Shown here one piece after another: positions 43,925-52,878 of a stretch of 64,000 nucleotides of DNA. Each line of letters starts with the position of its first letter. The stretch's first letter is position 1. The notes below the pieces were generated by a model that saw only the letters and a program-made list of their open reading frames with translations, was not told the origin of the DNA and did no database searches. Source of the stretch: Chryseobacterium sp. G0201 (GTDB lineage: Bacteria; Bacteroidota; Bacteroidia; Flavobacteriales; Weeksellaceae); the NCBI RefSeq assembly GCF_003815655.1, contig NZ_CP033917.1:4402001-4466000 (forward strand). The letters are read 5' to 3'. The translations under genes and the position numbers were made by a program.

Positions 43925-45553
43925 ATGAAAAAGCTTTCATATACACTTTTATTGGCGTCAGGACTTGTTTTCGGACAATTCTTCGAAAAACCCGAAAATT
44001 TCACCAAACAAGATACTTTAAAAGGTTCAAATACCAAGTTTAGAAACTTTTGGGATGTAAAAAAATATGAGCTTTCAGTTGAACCAAATTTCGAACAGAA
44101 AAGCATCAAAGGAACCAACAAAATCAGCTTTGAAATTATTAAAGATATTGCAAATCCTACTTTTCAAATAGACCTTCAACAGCCGATGAAAGCTGATAAA
44201 GTGGAAGGAAATTTCCCGATTGCAGAATATAAACAGGACGGAGATTTTATTTGGATCAAAACCAATAAAAGCTTTAAAAAAGGAGAAAAATATTCCATTG
44301 ATGTTACTTATTCAGGAAATCCTGTGATCGCTAAAAATGCGCCATGGGACGGAGGATGGGTTTTCACAACGGATGAGAAAGGAAATCCTTGGATAAGCGT
44401 TGCCGATGAAGGAATTGGAGCTTCGATCTGGCTTCCCACAAAAGATATTTGGAGTGATGAGCCAGATAATGGAATGGTTATGAAGATCATAACTCCGAAA
44501 GATTTAGTCGGAGTTGGAAACGGAAGATTAATCGACAAAAAAACAGAAGGAGATAAAACAACCTACACGTGGCAGGTTAAAAACCCGATCAACGCCTACT
44601 CTATTATTCCTAATATTGGAAAATATGTTAATTTTAAAGATACCTACAAAGGTGAAAAAGGAACATTGGATCTTGATTATTGGGTGTTGGATTATAATTT
44701 AGATAAAGCTAAAAAACAATTCCAACAGGTAAAACCAATGATTTCTGCCTTTGAGTATTGGTTTGGTCCGTATCCTTTCTATGAAGATTCTTACAAATTG
44801 GTTGATTCACCTTATTTGGGTATGGAGCACCAAAGTAATGTTGCATATGGAAACGGTTATCAAAACGGATATCGTGGACATGATTATTTTGGAACAGGAA
44901 TCGGTTTAAACTGGGACTATATCATCGTTCACGAAAGCGGACACGAATGGTTTGCCAATAATATCACGGCAAAAGATCAGGCAGATATGTGGATTCACGA
45001 GAGCTTTACAACTTATTCTGAGACACTTTTCACCGAAAAATATATGGATAAAAAGTCCGCAGATATTTATGCTCAAGGATATAGAAATAAAATTGATAAT
45101 GACGTTCCAATTATCGGACAATACGGCGTAAGAAACGAAGGAAGTGGTGACATGTACCCAAAAGGAGCAAGTATGATCCACACGATTCGTCAGGTGATTA
45201 ATAATGATGAAAAATTCAGACAAATTTTAAGAGGTTTGAGTAAAGAGTTCTATCATCAAACCGTAACAACGCAGCAGATTGAAAATTATATTTCATCAAA
45301 ATCAGGAATTGATTTTTCGAGTGTATTCAATCAATATTTAAGAAGTATAAAAATTCCGACCTTGGAATATTCTCAAAAAGGAGAAGCCTTGAAATTCCGT
45401 TACACGAATGTGGTTAAAAATCTTAAGCTTCCGATCATCATTGATGGTGAAACCATTAATCCAACCGAAAACTGGCAGACAGTAAAGTTGAAAAAAGGAA
45501 CTCCGGTTGAGTTTAACAAGAATTATTATATTAATTATAAGAAAGTACAGTAA
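43925..45553 (+). CDS. Secreted M1-family metallopeptidase
   Basis: A zinc aminopeptidase-like enzyme of 542 aa with a signal peptide (MKKLSYTLLLASGLVFGQ). The N-terminal beta-saddle domain (about 35-225) precedes the thermolysin-like domain: the exopeptidase-type loop LGMEHQSNVAYGNGY, HESGH (336-340) in VHESGHEWFANN, and the third zinc ligand Glu in WIHESFTTYSETLF. It lacks the long C-terminal HEAT domain of PepN, as usual for Bacteroidota secreted forms. Probably periplasmic peptide digestion. It has its own promoter and terminator. Confidence 0.92.
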   Translation: MKKLSYTLLLASGLVFGQFFEKPENFTKQDTLKGSNTKFRNFWDVKKYELSVEPNFEQKSIKGTNKISFEIIKDIANPTFQIDLQQPMKADKVEGNFPIAEYKQDGDFIWIKTNKSFKKGEKYSIDVTYSGNPVIAKNAPWDGGWVFTTDEKGNPWISVADEGIGASIWLPTKDIWSDEPDNGMVMKIITPKDLVGVGNGRLIDKKTEGDKTTYTWQVKNPINAYSIIPNIGKYVNFKDTYKGEKGTLDLDYWVLDYNLDKAKKQFQQVKPMISAFEYWFGPYPFYEDSYKLVDSPYLGMEHQSNVAYGNGYQNGYRGHDYFGTGIGLNWDYIIVHESGHEWFANNITAKDQADMWIHESFTTYSETLFTEKYMDKKSADIYAQGYRNKIDNDVPIIGQYGVRNEGSGDMYPKGASMIHTIRQVINNDEKFRQILRGLSKEFYHQTVTTQQIENYISSKSGIDFSSVFNQYLRSIKIPTLEYSQKGEALKFRYTNVVKNLKLPIIIDGETINPTENWQTVKLKKGTPVEFNKNYYINYKKVQ

Positions 45554-45556
45554 TAT

Positions 45557-45594
45557 AAAAAGGCAAAATCGTGAAACATCGGTTTTGCTTTTTT
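45557..45594 (+). terminator. M1 peptidase terminator
   Basis: GGCAAAATCG pairs with CGGTTTTGCT over TGAAACAT and is followed by T6. Confidence 0.85.
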
Positions 45595-45705
45595 ATTTAT
45601 TTCCTCATTTTAATAATTTCAATTTGAAATTTTAAGAAAAGTTTAATACATCAATTCGTAACAAAATGGATTTTACAACAACTATTTAACTATAATTTAA
45701 ACTCA

Positions 45706-47562
45706 ATGAAAAAAATAGCACTAAGTTTAAGCGTTTTGGCTACAGTTTTAGTCAGCGCTCAGTCTATTAAAACCAACATCGACCTTGTGAATGTAAAGGA
45801 CGATAAAGTTGCCGTTACGATGGAATTCCCGAAAATGAAATCAGGCGACATCAAGTTCCATTTTCCTAAAACTGTTCCCGGAACCTATTCTGTGGATGAT
45901 TACGGGAGATTTATAGAAGGTATCAAATTTTTAGACAATAAAGGAAAAGAACTGACTTTCACTAAAGTTAACGATAATACCTATTCTCTTAAAAATGCTC
46001 AGAACTTAACTAAGGTTACTTATTTGGTGAATGATAGTTTTGATGATGAAATGGACACTTCAAAACATAAAGCCGTATTTTCTCCGTCAGGAACTGATAT
46101 CGAGCAAGGAAAAGTGTACATGATCAATACGCACGGTTTCATCGGATATATCGACAATATGCAGGATGTACCTTATCAATTGGTGGTTCAAAAACCAACT
46201 GATTTTTACGGAACAACAGCGTTAGTTGATCAGGATAAATCTGAATCTACAGACACTTATGTTTTGGCTAATTACGCAAAAGTGACCGATTCTCCATTGA
46301 TGTACACAAAACCTGATTATATCACTTTCAATGCTGGAGGAATGGATCTTGTTTTGGGAGTTTACTCGCCAACTGGTAAATATAAAGCGGCAGATTTTAA
46401 AGAGAATTTAGAAAAAATGGTTGTGGCTCAAAAGAAATTTTTGGGTGATATGAATACCAATAAAAAATATGCGATCCTACTTTATCTTTCAGGAACAGAC
46501 GGACCTCAAATCAAAGGTTTCGGAGCGTTAGAGCACCACGAATCTACAAGTGTGGTATTGCCTGAAATGATGCCTAAAGACGCGATCGACAAAGCGATTA
46601 CAGATGTTGTTTCTCATGAATTTTTCCACACGGTAAATCCATTGAAAACACATTCGGAAGAAATTCACAACTTCGATTACGCTGATCCTAAAATGTCTCA
46701 ACACCTTTGGATGTATGAAGGCGGAACGGAATATTTCGCTAATTTATTCCAAATTCAGGAAGGATTAATTGATAAAAACGAGTTCTTAAAGAGAATCAAC
46801 GAAAAAATTACCAATTCTAAGAACTATGACGATACCATGCCTTTTACGGTAATGAGTAAAAATGTTCTTTTGGATCAATACAAAGATCAATACAGAAATG
46901 TGTACGAAAAAGGAACGCTGTTGGCGATGTGTCTTGATATTGAATTAAGAAAACTATCCAACGGTGAAATGGGTTACCGTGATATGATCAGAAAATTATC
47001 TCAGAGATTTGGAGAAAACAAGCCTTTCAAAGACGATAAACTGATCGATGAATTGGTGACGGTTACCGGTTATCCTCAAATAAAAGATTTTTACAACAAA
47101 TACATCGCAGGAAACCAGCCAACGCCTTATGCAGAATATCTAAGTCAGGTAGGCGTGGAAATTGGTAAGCAGGAAACTCCACCAATTTTCTGGTTAATTA
47201 AAGATCCTAACCAAACAGGCTATAACGAGAAAAATAATACGTTTGTTTTTGATGAAAGTTCAGCCTTATCTCCTTTCTCAAAAAGTGTCGGATTTAAAAT
47301 CACAGACGAAGTTTTAGCTTTAGACGGAAAAACCATCGATATTAAAAACGTACAGGCCTTTATCAACTATTCTAAAACCATTAAAGAAGGGCAAAATGTC
47401 ACTCTTACGGTTCTAAGAAAGAACGGCGACAAAATGGATAAGATCGACCTTAAAGGAAAAGCAATTCTTGATAAATTGACGATGGAAACGCTTCAATACA
47501 AAGCCAATCCGACTCCGGCAGAAAAGAAATTGCAGGATCAGTGGTTGACCGGGAAGAAATAA
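45706..47562 (+). CDS. Secreted M61-family metallopeptidase with PDZ domain
   Basis: Glycyl-aminopeptidase-like zinc enzyme of 618 aa. The signal peptide (MKKIALSLSVLATVLVSAQ) and N-terminal beta domain precede the catalytic domain: the GFGALEHHESTSV loop, HEFFH (304-308) in VVSHEFFHTVNPL, and downstream MYEGGTEYFANLF with the third ligand Glu. A PDZ-like region (about 515-590: KSVGFKITDEVLALDGKTID) ends the protein. It probably works with the preceding M1 enzyme in peptide degradation. Confidence 0.92.
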   Translation: MKKIALSLSVLATVLVSAQSIKTNIDLVNVKDDKVAVTMEFPKMKSGDIKFHFPKTVPGTYSVDDYGRFIEGIKFLDNKGKELTFTKVNDNTYSLKNAQNLTKVTYLVNDSFDDEMDTSKHKAVFSPSGTDIEQGKVYMINTHGFIGYIDNMQDVPYQLVVQKPTDFYGTTALVDQDKSESTDTYVLANYAKVTDSPLMYTKPDYITFNAGGMDLVLGVYSPTGKYKAADFKENLEKMVVAQKKFLGDMNTNKKYAILLYLSGTDGPQIKGFGALEHHESTSVVLPEMMPKDAIDKAITDVVSHEFFHTVNPLKTHSEEIHNFDYADPKMSQHLWMYEGGTEYFANLFQIQEGLIDKNEFLKRINEKITNSKNYDDTMPFTVMSKNVLLDQYKDQYRNVYEKGTLLAMCLDIELRKLSNGEMGYRDMIRKLSQRFGENKPFKDDKLIDELVTVTGYPQIKDFYNKYIAGNQPTPYAEYLSQVGVEIGKQETPPIFWLIKDPNQTGYNEKNNTFVFDESSALSPFSKSVGFKITDEVLALDGKTIDIKNVQAFINYSKTIKEGQNVTLTVLRKNGDKMDKIDLKGKAILDKLTMETLQYKANPTPAEKKLQDQWLTGKK

Positions 47563-47584
47563 TTAAGAGTTAATTGTAAATAAT

Positions 47585-47614
47585 AAGCGGGGAAATTTTT
47601 CCTCGCTTTTTTTG
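47585..47614 (+). terminator. M61 peptidase terminator
   Basis: AAGCGGGGAAA pairs with TTTCCTCGCTT (one G-T pair) over a 2-nt loop, followed by a T-run. Confidence 0.87.
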
Positions 47615-47621
47615 TTTTCAC

Positions 47622-47784
47622 TGTCATTGCGAGCAAAGCGAAGCAATCTCAATCTTAATACTCTTAACAACTTAAATAAATCTTAATGTTTGAAAATTTA
47701 ACTATTAAGAATTAAAGGTAATTAAGTCTAAACTTGATTTTTTAAGATTGAGATTGCTTCGTCGCTCCGCTCCTCGCAATGACA
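47622..47784. repeat. GTCAT-type palindromic element with long spacer
   Basis: TGTCATTGCGAGCAAAGCGA onward (47622-47657) is an imperfect complement of 47742-47784, which ends CTCGCAATGACA. The arms share GAAGCAATCTCAATCTTAA, and an 84-nt AT-rich spacer separates them. It occupies the gap between the convergent peptidase and kinase genes. Confidence 0.8.
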
Positions 47785-47801
47785 AATTTTGTAGATGTTT
47801 T

Positions 47802-48956
47802 TTAAGCTTTCTTAATTGTAATTCTAAAAGTCGTCCCTTTTCCAAGTTCGGTTTGGGAAATTTTAATATCTCCATGATGATATTCCTGAATTACCCTTTT
47901 TGCCAACGATAATCCTAAGCCCCAACCTCTTTTCTTTGTTGAATATCCGGGGTTAAAGGCATTTCTCGCCTGTTGTTTGGTCATTCCGCTTCCTGTGTCT
48001 TGAACTTCTATTAAAATATTTTTATTTCGTTCAAAAACTGACATTGAAATAGAACCTTCACCTTTCATTGCATCAACAGCATTTTTAACCAAATTTTCTA
48101 TCACCCAGCTCATCAGAATTTTGTTATGGGGAACAGAAATGTCATAATTGGGAAGATGCAGTCCGAAATTTATTTTCCTTGAAATTCTGGTTTTCAAATA
48201 ATCATAATTCGTTTGAATCGTAGTATTAAAATCCGTGTCATTCAATTCCGGAATAGATCCAATTTTTGAAAATCTTTCAGAAATAGTTCTTAATCTTTCG
48301 ATATCTCTTTCAATCTCGCGAATACCTTCTGATTCAGGATCATCTAGCTTCATAATCTCCATCCAGCCGATCATTGATGATAATGGAGTTCCGATCTGGT
48401 GTGCCGTTTCCTTTGCCAGACCTGCCCAAAGATAGCCCTCATCCGTTTTCTTTATTGTTCTGAAAAACCAAAACGAAAACAGAAAATAACATAAAATAAA
48501 AAATCCTAATATATATGGAGAATAGCGTAAATTATTCAACAACGGAGAATTATCATAAAAAACAATCTGCTTGTCTCCTTTTACAATTTCTATTTCGATA
48601 GGAGTATAACTTTTTGACATTTTTTTGGCTAGAGTCACTATTTTTTCCGGGTTATTTCCTATTTCTTCCGGCAGGTTTTTATGTTCCATAATTCTATCCT
48701 GCTTATCTAAAAGAATAACAGGAATTGTACTATTTGAACCATAAATCTGAAGAAGTAATGCCTGAATTTCTAAATTAGGATTATCCAATTCCTGTTGAAG
48801 CTTTAAGGCACTCACCAAAATATCAACCCTTTTGATCTCTTCTTTACGTAAAAAATTAATCAAAATTGTAGATGCGATAACAACTGTTAACACTACAATA
48901 GTCATTAAGCTAAAAATAATCCAGTTATTTAATCTGGCAAATATGGATTTTCTCAA
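47802..48956 (-). CDS. Membrane sensor histidine kinase
   Basis: A 384-aa kinase with two membrane helices (about 12-35 and 148-166) enclosing a periplasmic sensor of about 110 residues. No HAMP domain is evident. The dimerisation/phosphoacceptor box is AKETAHQIGTPLSSMIGW with His186; the HATPase domain has VIENLVKNAVDAMKGEGS (N box), VQDTGSGM (G1) and GWGLGLSLAKRVIQEY (G2). No response regulator gene is adjacent, so the partner is encoded elsewhere. The signal is unknown. Confidence 0.9.
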   Translation of the reverse strand: MRKSIFARLNNWIIFSLMTIVVLTVVIASTILINFLRKEEIKRVDILVSALKLQQELDNPNLEIQALLLQIYGSNSTIPVILLDKQDRIMEHKNLPEEIGNNPEKIVTLAKKMSKSYTPIEIEIVKGDKQIVFYDNSPLLNNLRYSPYILGFFILCYFLFSFWFFRTIKKTDEGYLWAGLAKETAHQIGTPLSSMIGWMEIMKLDDPESEGIREIERDIERLRTISERFSKIGSIPELNDTDFNTTIQTNYDYLKTRISRKINFGLHLPNYDISVPHNKILMSWVIENLVKNAVDAMKGEGSISMSVFERNKNILIEVQDTGSGMTKQQARNAFNPGYSTKKRGWGLGLSLAKRVIQEYHHGDIKISQTELGKGTTFRITIKKA

Positions 48957-48962
48957 GATGAT

Positions 48963-50336
48963 TTATTTTAAAACATTCAGAATTTTCTGTAATTCTGTAC
49001 TTCCACTTCCTTGATAATTATTGATAATAATAGAGAACACGTATTTCTTGCCGTCTTTCGCTGTATGATATCCTGCAAAAGATTTTGTATCACTCATGGT
49101 ACCACTTTTCATTTTCATGCCGTTATCCTGTGTTGGAAAACCATCATAATAAACTTCAAACCAAGCTTGTTTTTTAGCATACAGCAAAGCCTGAACTTCT
49201 GCTTTTGCTGAAACATAATTTTGCGGCGAAAGTCCGCTTCCGTCGGCAAAATTGATCATATTGGCATTAATTCCTTTTGATTTCCAAAATTCTTTAAGAT
49301 AAGCTACTCCACTTTTGAAACTTGGATCACCTTTTTTCTCCTTTCCTAAAGTTTTAATGAAAGTTTCACCGTACATATTGATGCTTTTTCTTAAAAACCA
49401 ATAGACGATCTTATCTAACGTCGGAGATTCATAAGTAAAAATGACATTCTTTTTGGGAGTTTCTAATGACTGTTTTCCATCCAATTCGAGTTGGGAATTG
49501 GTAACTACTTTTCCTGAAAGTTCAACTCCGGATTCCTTCAACCAATCTTTTACTTCAACACCTAACTGCAATGGTGGATTTGGTGTTGAGCCAGAAACAG
49601 TAACTGTTTTTCCTGCGGGTAAAGTTCCGTTAATCAAAGCAGTATTAGAATGAGGAGCTGTAAATATCAGACTTTGATCTGAACTTCCGCCGGTTTTTAG
49701 ATCATTCAGCCATTTTAAACCTTCTAAAGGATAAGAAAAATTTTTAAAATCTGTTCCGTTAATATTAATATCAAACTGATTTTCCCGCCAATTTACACCC
49801 CAAACCCCGGCTCCATAATAGTTTCCAAGATCATCCCAAGGCCAACCTCCGGGAATTGTCTGATGGTCAAAATAAGAATCATCAATCACTAAATCTCCCG
49901 AAATATTTGTAATTCCTGATTTTTTAACGGCTTCAATGAATTTCTTTTTAAAATTTTCAGGTTTGTAGGCATCGTAACGCCAACTTCCCAAGGTAGGATC
50001 TCCATTTGATGAAATGAAAAGATTCCCATTCAAATTTCCGTCCGAAATAATGCCGGAATAGCTTGAAGTGGTTTTATACGTATAATTTTTGCCTAAAATT
50101 TCCAAAGCTGCTCCTGCCGTGAATATTTTCTGTGTAGAAGCCGTTGAAAGTCCTTTATTTCCTTGATATTCGTAAATAAAATTTCCACCTTCATCCGATA
50201 CATAAAAAGATAAACTGGTTGCAACAGCCCCCGAAGAATCCATTAGATCTTTGGTTGCTTTATCCAGTTTTTGAGCAATATTTTGAGCAAAAAATATCTG
50301 CGTTGATAGGATAAGAACGGCAAATGTTTTTTTCAT
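48963..50336 (-). CDS. dacB: D-Ala-D-Ala carboxypeptidase / endopeptidase (PBP4 type)
   Basis: Class C low-molecular-weight penicillin-binding protein, 457 aa, that trims peptidoglycan peptides. The signal peptide MKKTFAVLILSTQIFFAQ is followed by active-site SxxK (Ser67-T-Q-Lys70 in STASTQKIFTAG), SxN in FADGSGLSPQN and KSG in MKSGTMSDTKSFAG. The frame is open upstream to 50423, but those residues (including MLSRVEASLKS) are encoded by a palindromic repeat, so ATG 50336 is the true start. Confidence 0.93.
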   Translation of the reverse strand: MKKTFAVLILSTQIFFAQNIAQKLDKATKDLMDSSGAVATSLSFYVSDEGGNFIYEYQGNKGLSTASTQKIFTAGAALEILGKNYTYKTTSSYSGIISDGNLNGNLFISSNGDPTLGSWRYDAYKPENFKKKFIEAVKKSGITNISGDLVIDDSYFDHQTIPGGWPWDDLGNYYGAGVWGVNWRENQFDININGTDFKNFSYPLEGLKWLNDLKTGGSSDQSLIFTAPHSNTALINGTLPAGKTVTVSGSTPNPPLQLGVEVKDWLKESGVELSGKVVTNSQLELDGKQSLETPKKNVIFTYESPTLDKIVYWFLRKSINMYGETFIKTLGKEKKGDPSFKSGVAYLKEFWKSKGINANMINFADGSGLSPQNYVSAKAEVQALLYAKKQAWFEVYYDGFPTQDNGMKMKSGTMSDTKSFAGYHTAKDGKKYVFSIIINNYQGSGSTELQKILNVLK

Positions 50337-50374
50337 TGAATTTTTTTGTTTTTTCTCTTGGAAATTACTTTTTA

Positions 50375-50462
50375 GAGATGCTTCGACTCTGCTCAGCATG
50401 ACATTCCTAATACTAAACGTCATTTTGTAGCGTTGTCATGCTGAGCGGAGTCGAAGCATCTC
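50375..50462. repeat. GTCAT-type palindromic element, 29-bp arms
   Basis: The 29 bp at 50375-50403 (GAGATGCTTCGACTCTGCTC then AGCATGACA) are complementary to 50434-50462 with one mismatch, with a 30-nt loop. It lies in the dacB leader and creates a false N-terminal extension of dacB. Confidence 0.88.
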
Positions 50463-50518
50463 ATTTATTTTTTAATATGATCCTAAAATCACATTCATTA
50501 ATTCAAATATAATTAAAA

Positions 50519-51211
50519 TTACAATTCTGAACCGGATTCTATTTCGTAAGGTTCCTTTCCTTTTTCAAAAATCCTTGTCAGTTCGCTTCCTTCAACAGAA
50601 ATTTTATTGCCAATTCTTCTGATCCAGTTTCCTTCACGAAGTCCGACAACTTTAAGGTCATTTTGCGTTAAAAATTCTTTGATTCTGGTTTCTCTGGTTT
50701 CCCCGTTATGCTTCAATTCCGGATTTGGATCTAAATAATGTGGATTTAAATTAAAAGGAACCAATCCCATACAGTCAAAACTTGGAGGATAAACAATCGG
50801 CATATCGTTCGTGGTTTTCATATTTTGCCCGCCAATATTACTTCCGGCGCTACATCCTAAATAAGCTTTTCCATTTTCTACGTTTGATTTTAAAACTTTC
50901 ATTAAACCTTCTTCGTGTAAAGTTTTAACCAATAAAAATGTATTTCCACCGCCTGTAAAGAAGCCTTTCGCGTTGTTTAACGCTTCAATTTTATCTTCAA
51001 ATTCGTGTAGACCTTTTACTTTAATATTTATTGTTTCGAAAAAAGAACGGGCTTTCGCTGAGTAGTCGTCATGAGAGATCCCACCCGGTCTTGCGAAGGG
51101 AACGAAGATGATCTCATCAATTCCTTTATATAATTGGATTAATTCTTCTGTTAAATATTCTAAATATTCTCCACCAAATATTGTTGAAGTTGAAGCTAAT
51201 AAGATATTCAT
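50519..51211 (-). CDS. pepE: Dipeptidase E (peptidase family S51)
   Basis: Hydrolyses dipeptides with N-terminal aspartate. It is 230 aa; the nucleophile elbow LGCSAGSN puts the catalytic Ser at 121, preceded by FFTGGGNTFLLVKTL and followed by NPHYLDPNPELKHNGETRET with the family's conserved His. It is a paralogue of the cyanophycinase at 2080-2970, the second S51 enzyme in the window. Confidence 0.93.
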   Translation of the reverse strand: MNILLASTSTIFGGEYLEYLTEELIQLYKGIDEIIFVPFARPGGISHDDYSAKARSFFETINIKVKGLHEFEDKIEALNNAKGFFTGGGNTFLLVKTLHEEGLMKVLKSNVENGKAYLGCSAGSNIGGQNMKTTNDMPIVYPPSFDCMGLVPFNLNPHYLDPNPELKHNGETRETRIKEFLTQNDLKVVGLREGNWIRRIGNKISVEGSELTRIFEKGKEPYEIESGSEL

Positions 51212-51407
51212 ACAATGAAATTATATTGATTATTAAAAATAAAAGTTGAATTACAAAGATAACTCAAACATCAACGAATCAAAAATTAAGCTAAAAAAAT
51301 ACTTATATCCGTTAATATTTTCTAAAAAAACTTAAAGCTTCTAAAATTTGAGCCTTTCTGGAATTATTATTGAATTTTAGAATGTAGAATTTTAAAAATA
51401 TACGATT

Positions 51408-51962
51408 ATGAAAATGACTAAAATGAATATCAAAAATCTGTTTTTAGGTTTGATACTTGTAGGAACTGCTGGTTTTATGAATGCACAAACTACTCAAACT
51501 GATACCGCAACTACTACAGCAACTGCAACAACTCAAGCAGGGAATCCAACTATAGACGGTCTTAAAAAGCAAATTGAGACTAATCCGAAGGATACAGATG
51601 CATTAGCAAAATTAGCTACAGCATATCAGGAAGCATCAGACTGGACAAATGCAGTTGATACATGGAAAAAGATTTCTGCTTTGTTACCGGATTGGGCTCC
51701 GTCTTATTACAGCCAAGCATACGCCTATCAAGCTGCTAAAGATGATGCAAACGCAAAACTTTCTTATGAAAAATATATTGCTACCGTAAAACCTGAAGAA
51801 GTAGAACAAAATAAGAAAAACCTGGCTTATGCCTATTTTTATATTGCCTTTGCAGAACAACAAAGTGATCCTGCCAAAGCAAAAGAACATATTGCAAAAT
51901 CTATACAGTATGACCCTACCAATCAGGATGCTGTAAAATTAAGCAAAGCTTTAAATTCATAG
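51408..51962 (+). CDS. Secreted TPR-repeat protein
   Basis: A 184-aa exported protein. The signal peptide (NLFLGLILVGTAGFMNAQ) is followed by a Thr/Ala-rich stretch (about 28-46, TATTTATATTQAGN) and three TPR-like repeats (KDTDALAKLATAYQEASDWT, APSYYSQAYAYQAAKDDANA, AYFYIAFAEQQSDPAKAKEH). TPR folds mediate protein contacts; the partner is unknown. In-frame ATGs at 51408, 51414 and 51423 are all possible starts. It ends at a strong terminator. Confidence 0.8.
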   Translation: MKMTKMNIKNLFLGLILVGTAGFMNAQTTQTDTATTTATATTQAGNPTIDGLKKQIETNPKDTDALAKLATAYQEASDWTNAVDTWKKISALLPDWAPSYYSQAYAYQAAKDDANAKLSYEKYIATVKPEEVEQNKKNLAYAYFYIAFAEQQSDPAKAKEHIAKSIQYDPTNQDAVKLSKALNS

Positions 51963-51965
51963 TTT

Positions 51966-52002
51966 AAAAAAAATCCGGGAAAATTTTCCCGGATTTTTTT
52001 TT
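51966..52002. terminator. Bidirectional terminator
   Basis: A perfect palindrome (AATCCGGGAAAA / TTTTCCCGGATT) flanked by A- and T-runs separates the convergent TPR and DUF1905 genes. Confidence 0.93.
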
Positions 52003-52025
52003 GATTAAACTAATCTTAATATTTT

Positions 52026-52511
52026 TTAATTAATTCTCTTACCAAAAAAGTCAGTTTCTCCTTTTAGATGTTTAATTATCTTCTCAATATTTCTTTGAAT
52101 ACTGGCTTCTGTTTTCAAATTGTTGATATAACGGATCAATTCTAATCTTCTTGAAGGAATTAAATTTTCAAAATTCTGTAAAGTGACAGGGTTTTTTCTG
52201 ATTGCTTTATCTAATTGAGGATGAATGGAAATTGTTCTGTCTGAGCTATCAAACTCAACGAAAACTTCGATCGTCTCTCCTATTCTTTTGGGAGAATCTT
52301 TCAACATAGTTAAATTAATATACAACCGCCATTCTCCTAAATATTTCATTAGGTTTTGCTTAAATTCTTTACCATTTACAGTTCCTTTTACAGGAATCGG
52401 GCTTTTATTTCTTCCTGAAGTTTTAAAGATTTCATTTAAAATTTCCTGAGGAATGAAAATAAAAGGATTGATGCCGATGATTTCGAGTTGGGCTGTGAAA
52501 TGGTTTTTCAT
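52026..52511 (-). CDS. DUF1905 / YdeI-OmpD-associated family protein
   Basis: A 161-aa cytoplasmic protein. The N-terminal DUF1905 (FIFIPQEILNEIFKTSGRNK, KQNLMKYLGEWRLYINLTML) is followed by a C-terminal bacteriocin-protection-like helical tail (FENLIPSRRLELIRYINNLK then TEASIQRNIEKIIKHLKGE). Members are small beta-barrel proteins of unclear function. It is convergent with the TPR gene and shares a bidirectional terminator. Confidence 0.8.
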   Translation of the reverse strand: MKNHFTAQLEIIGINPFIFIPQEILNEIFKTSGRNKSPIPVKGTVNGKEFKQNLMKYLGEWRLYINLTMLKDSPKRIGETIEVFVEFDSSDRTISIHPQLDKAIRKNPVTLQNFENLIPSRRLELIRYINNLKTEASIQRNIEKIIKHLKGETDFFGKRIN

Positions 52512-52849
52512 TGGTATGATTTTGCTGGAAGCTTTAGGCTTTAGGCAGTAAGCGAATTTAATATTTTTTTACTTATTCAATTCTGGAGAATAATTATGTT
52601 TTTTTTTATTTACGACGGATTGCACGGATTTGCACAGATGATTCTGCTTATTTGCGAAAGTGATTAATCTAATTTGTGTTTAATAAATGTTTTATATAGC
52701 TAATTTTTAAACCATCACTTTAAAAACTTATTTGAATTTTCATCACTTTAAAAAAAAGGGTATTCCAGCAACTTCTAACTTCTAACTTCTAACTTCTAAC
52801 TTCTAACTTCTAACCAAAATTAAAAATTTCCCACTCAGAAAGGATTGTT
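52512..52849. other. Gene-free stretch with repeat fragments
   Basis: No coding frame is supported. It contains ACGGATTGCACGGATTTGCA (about 52613-52632), a short internally repetitive fragment, then AT-rich DNA and the heptamer array described separately. Confidence 0.5.
52770..52814. repeat. Heptanucleotide tandem repeat (AACTTCT)6
   Basis: Six perfect copies of AACTTCT (52770-52811) plus AAC. A degenerate trace of the same word appears near 42275-42312. It lies about 35 bp upstream of the -7 box of the transaldolase-like gene. Confidence 0.95.
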
Positions 52850-52857
52850 TATCTTTG
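52850..52857 (+). promoter_or_regulatory. -7 box for the transaldolase-like gene
   Basis: TATCTTTG fits TAnnTTTG and ends 21 bp before ATG 52879. Confidence 0.6.
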
Positions 52858-52878
52858 CATAAATAAATCTATAATACA

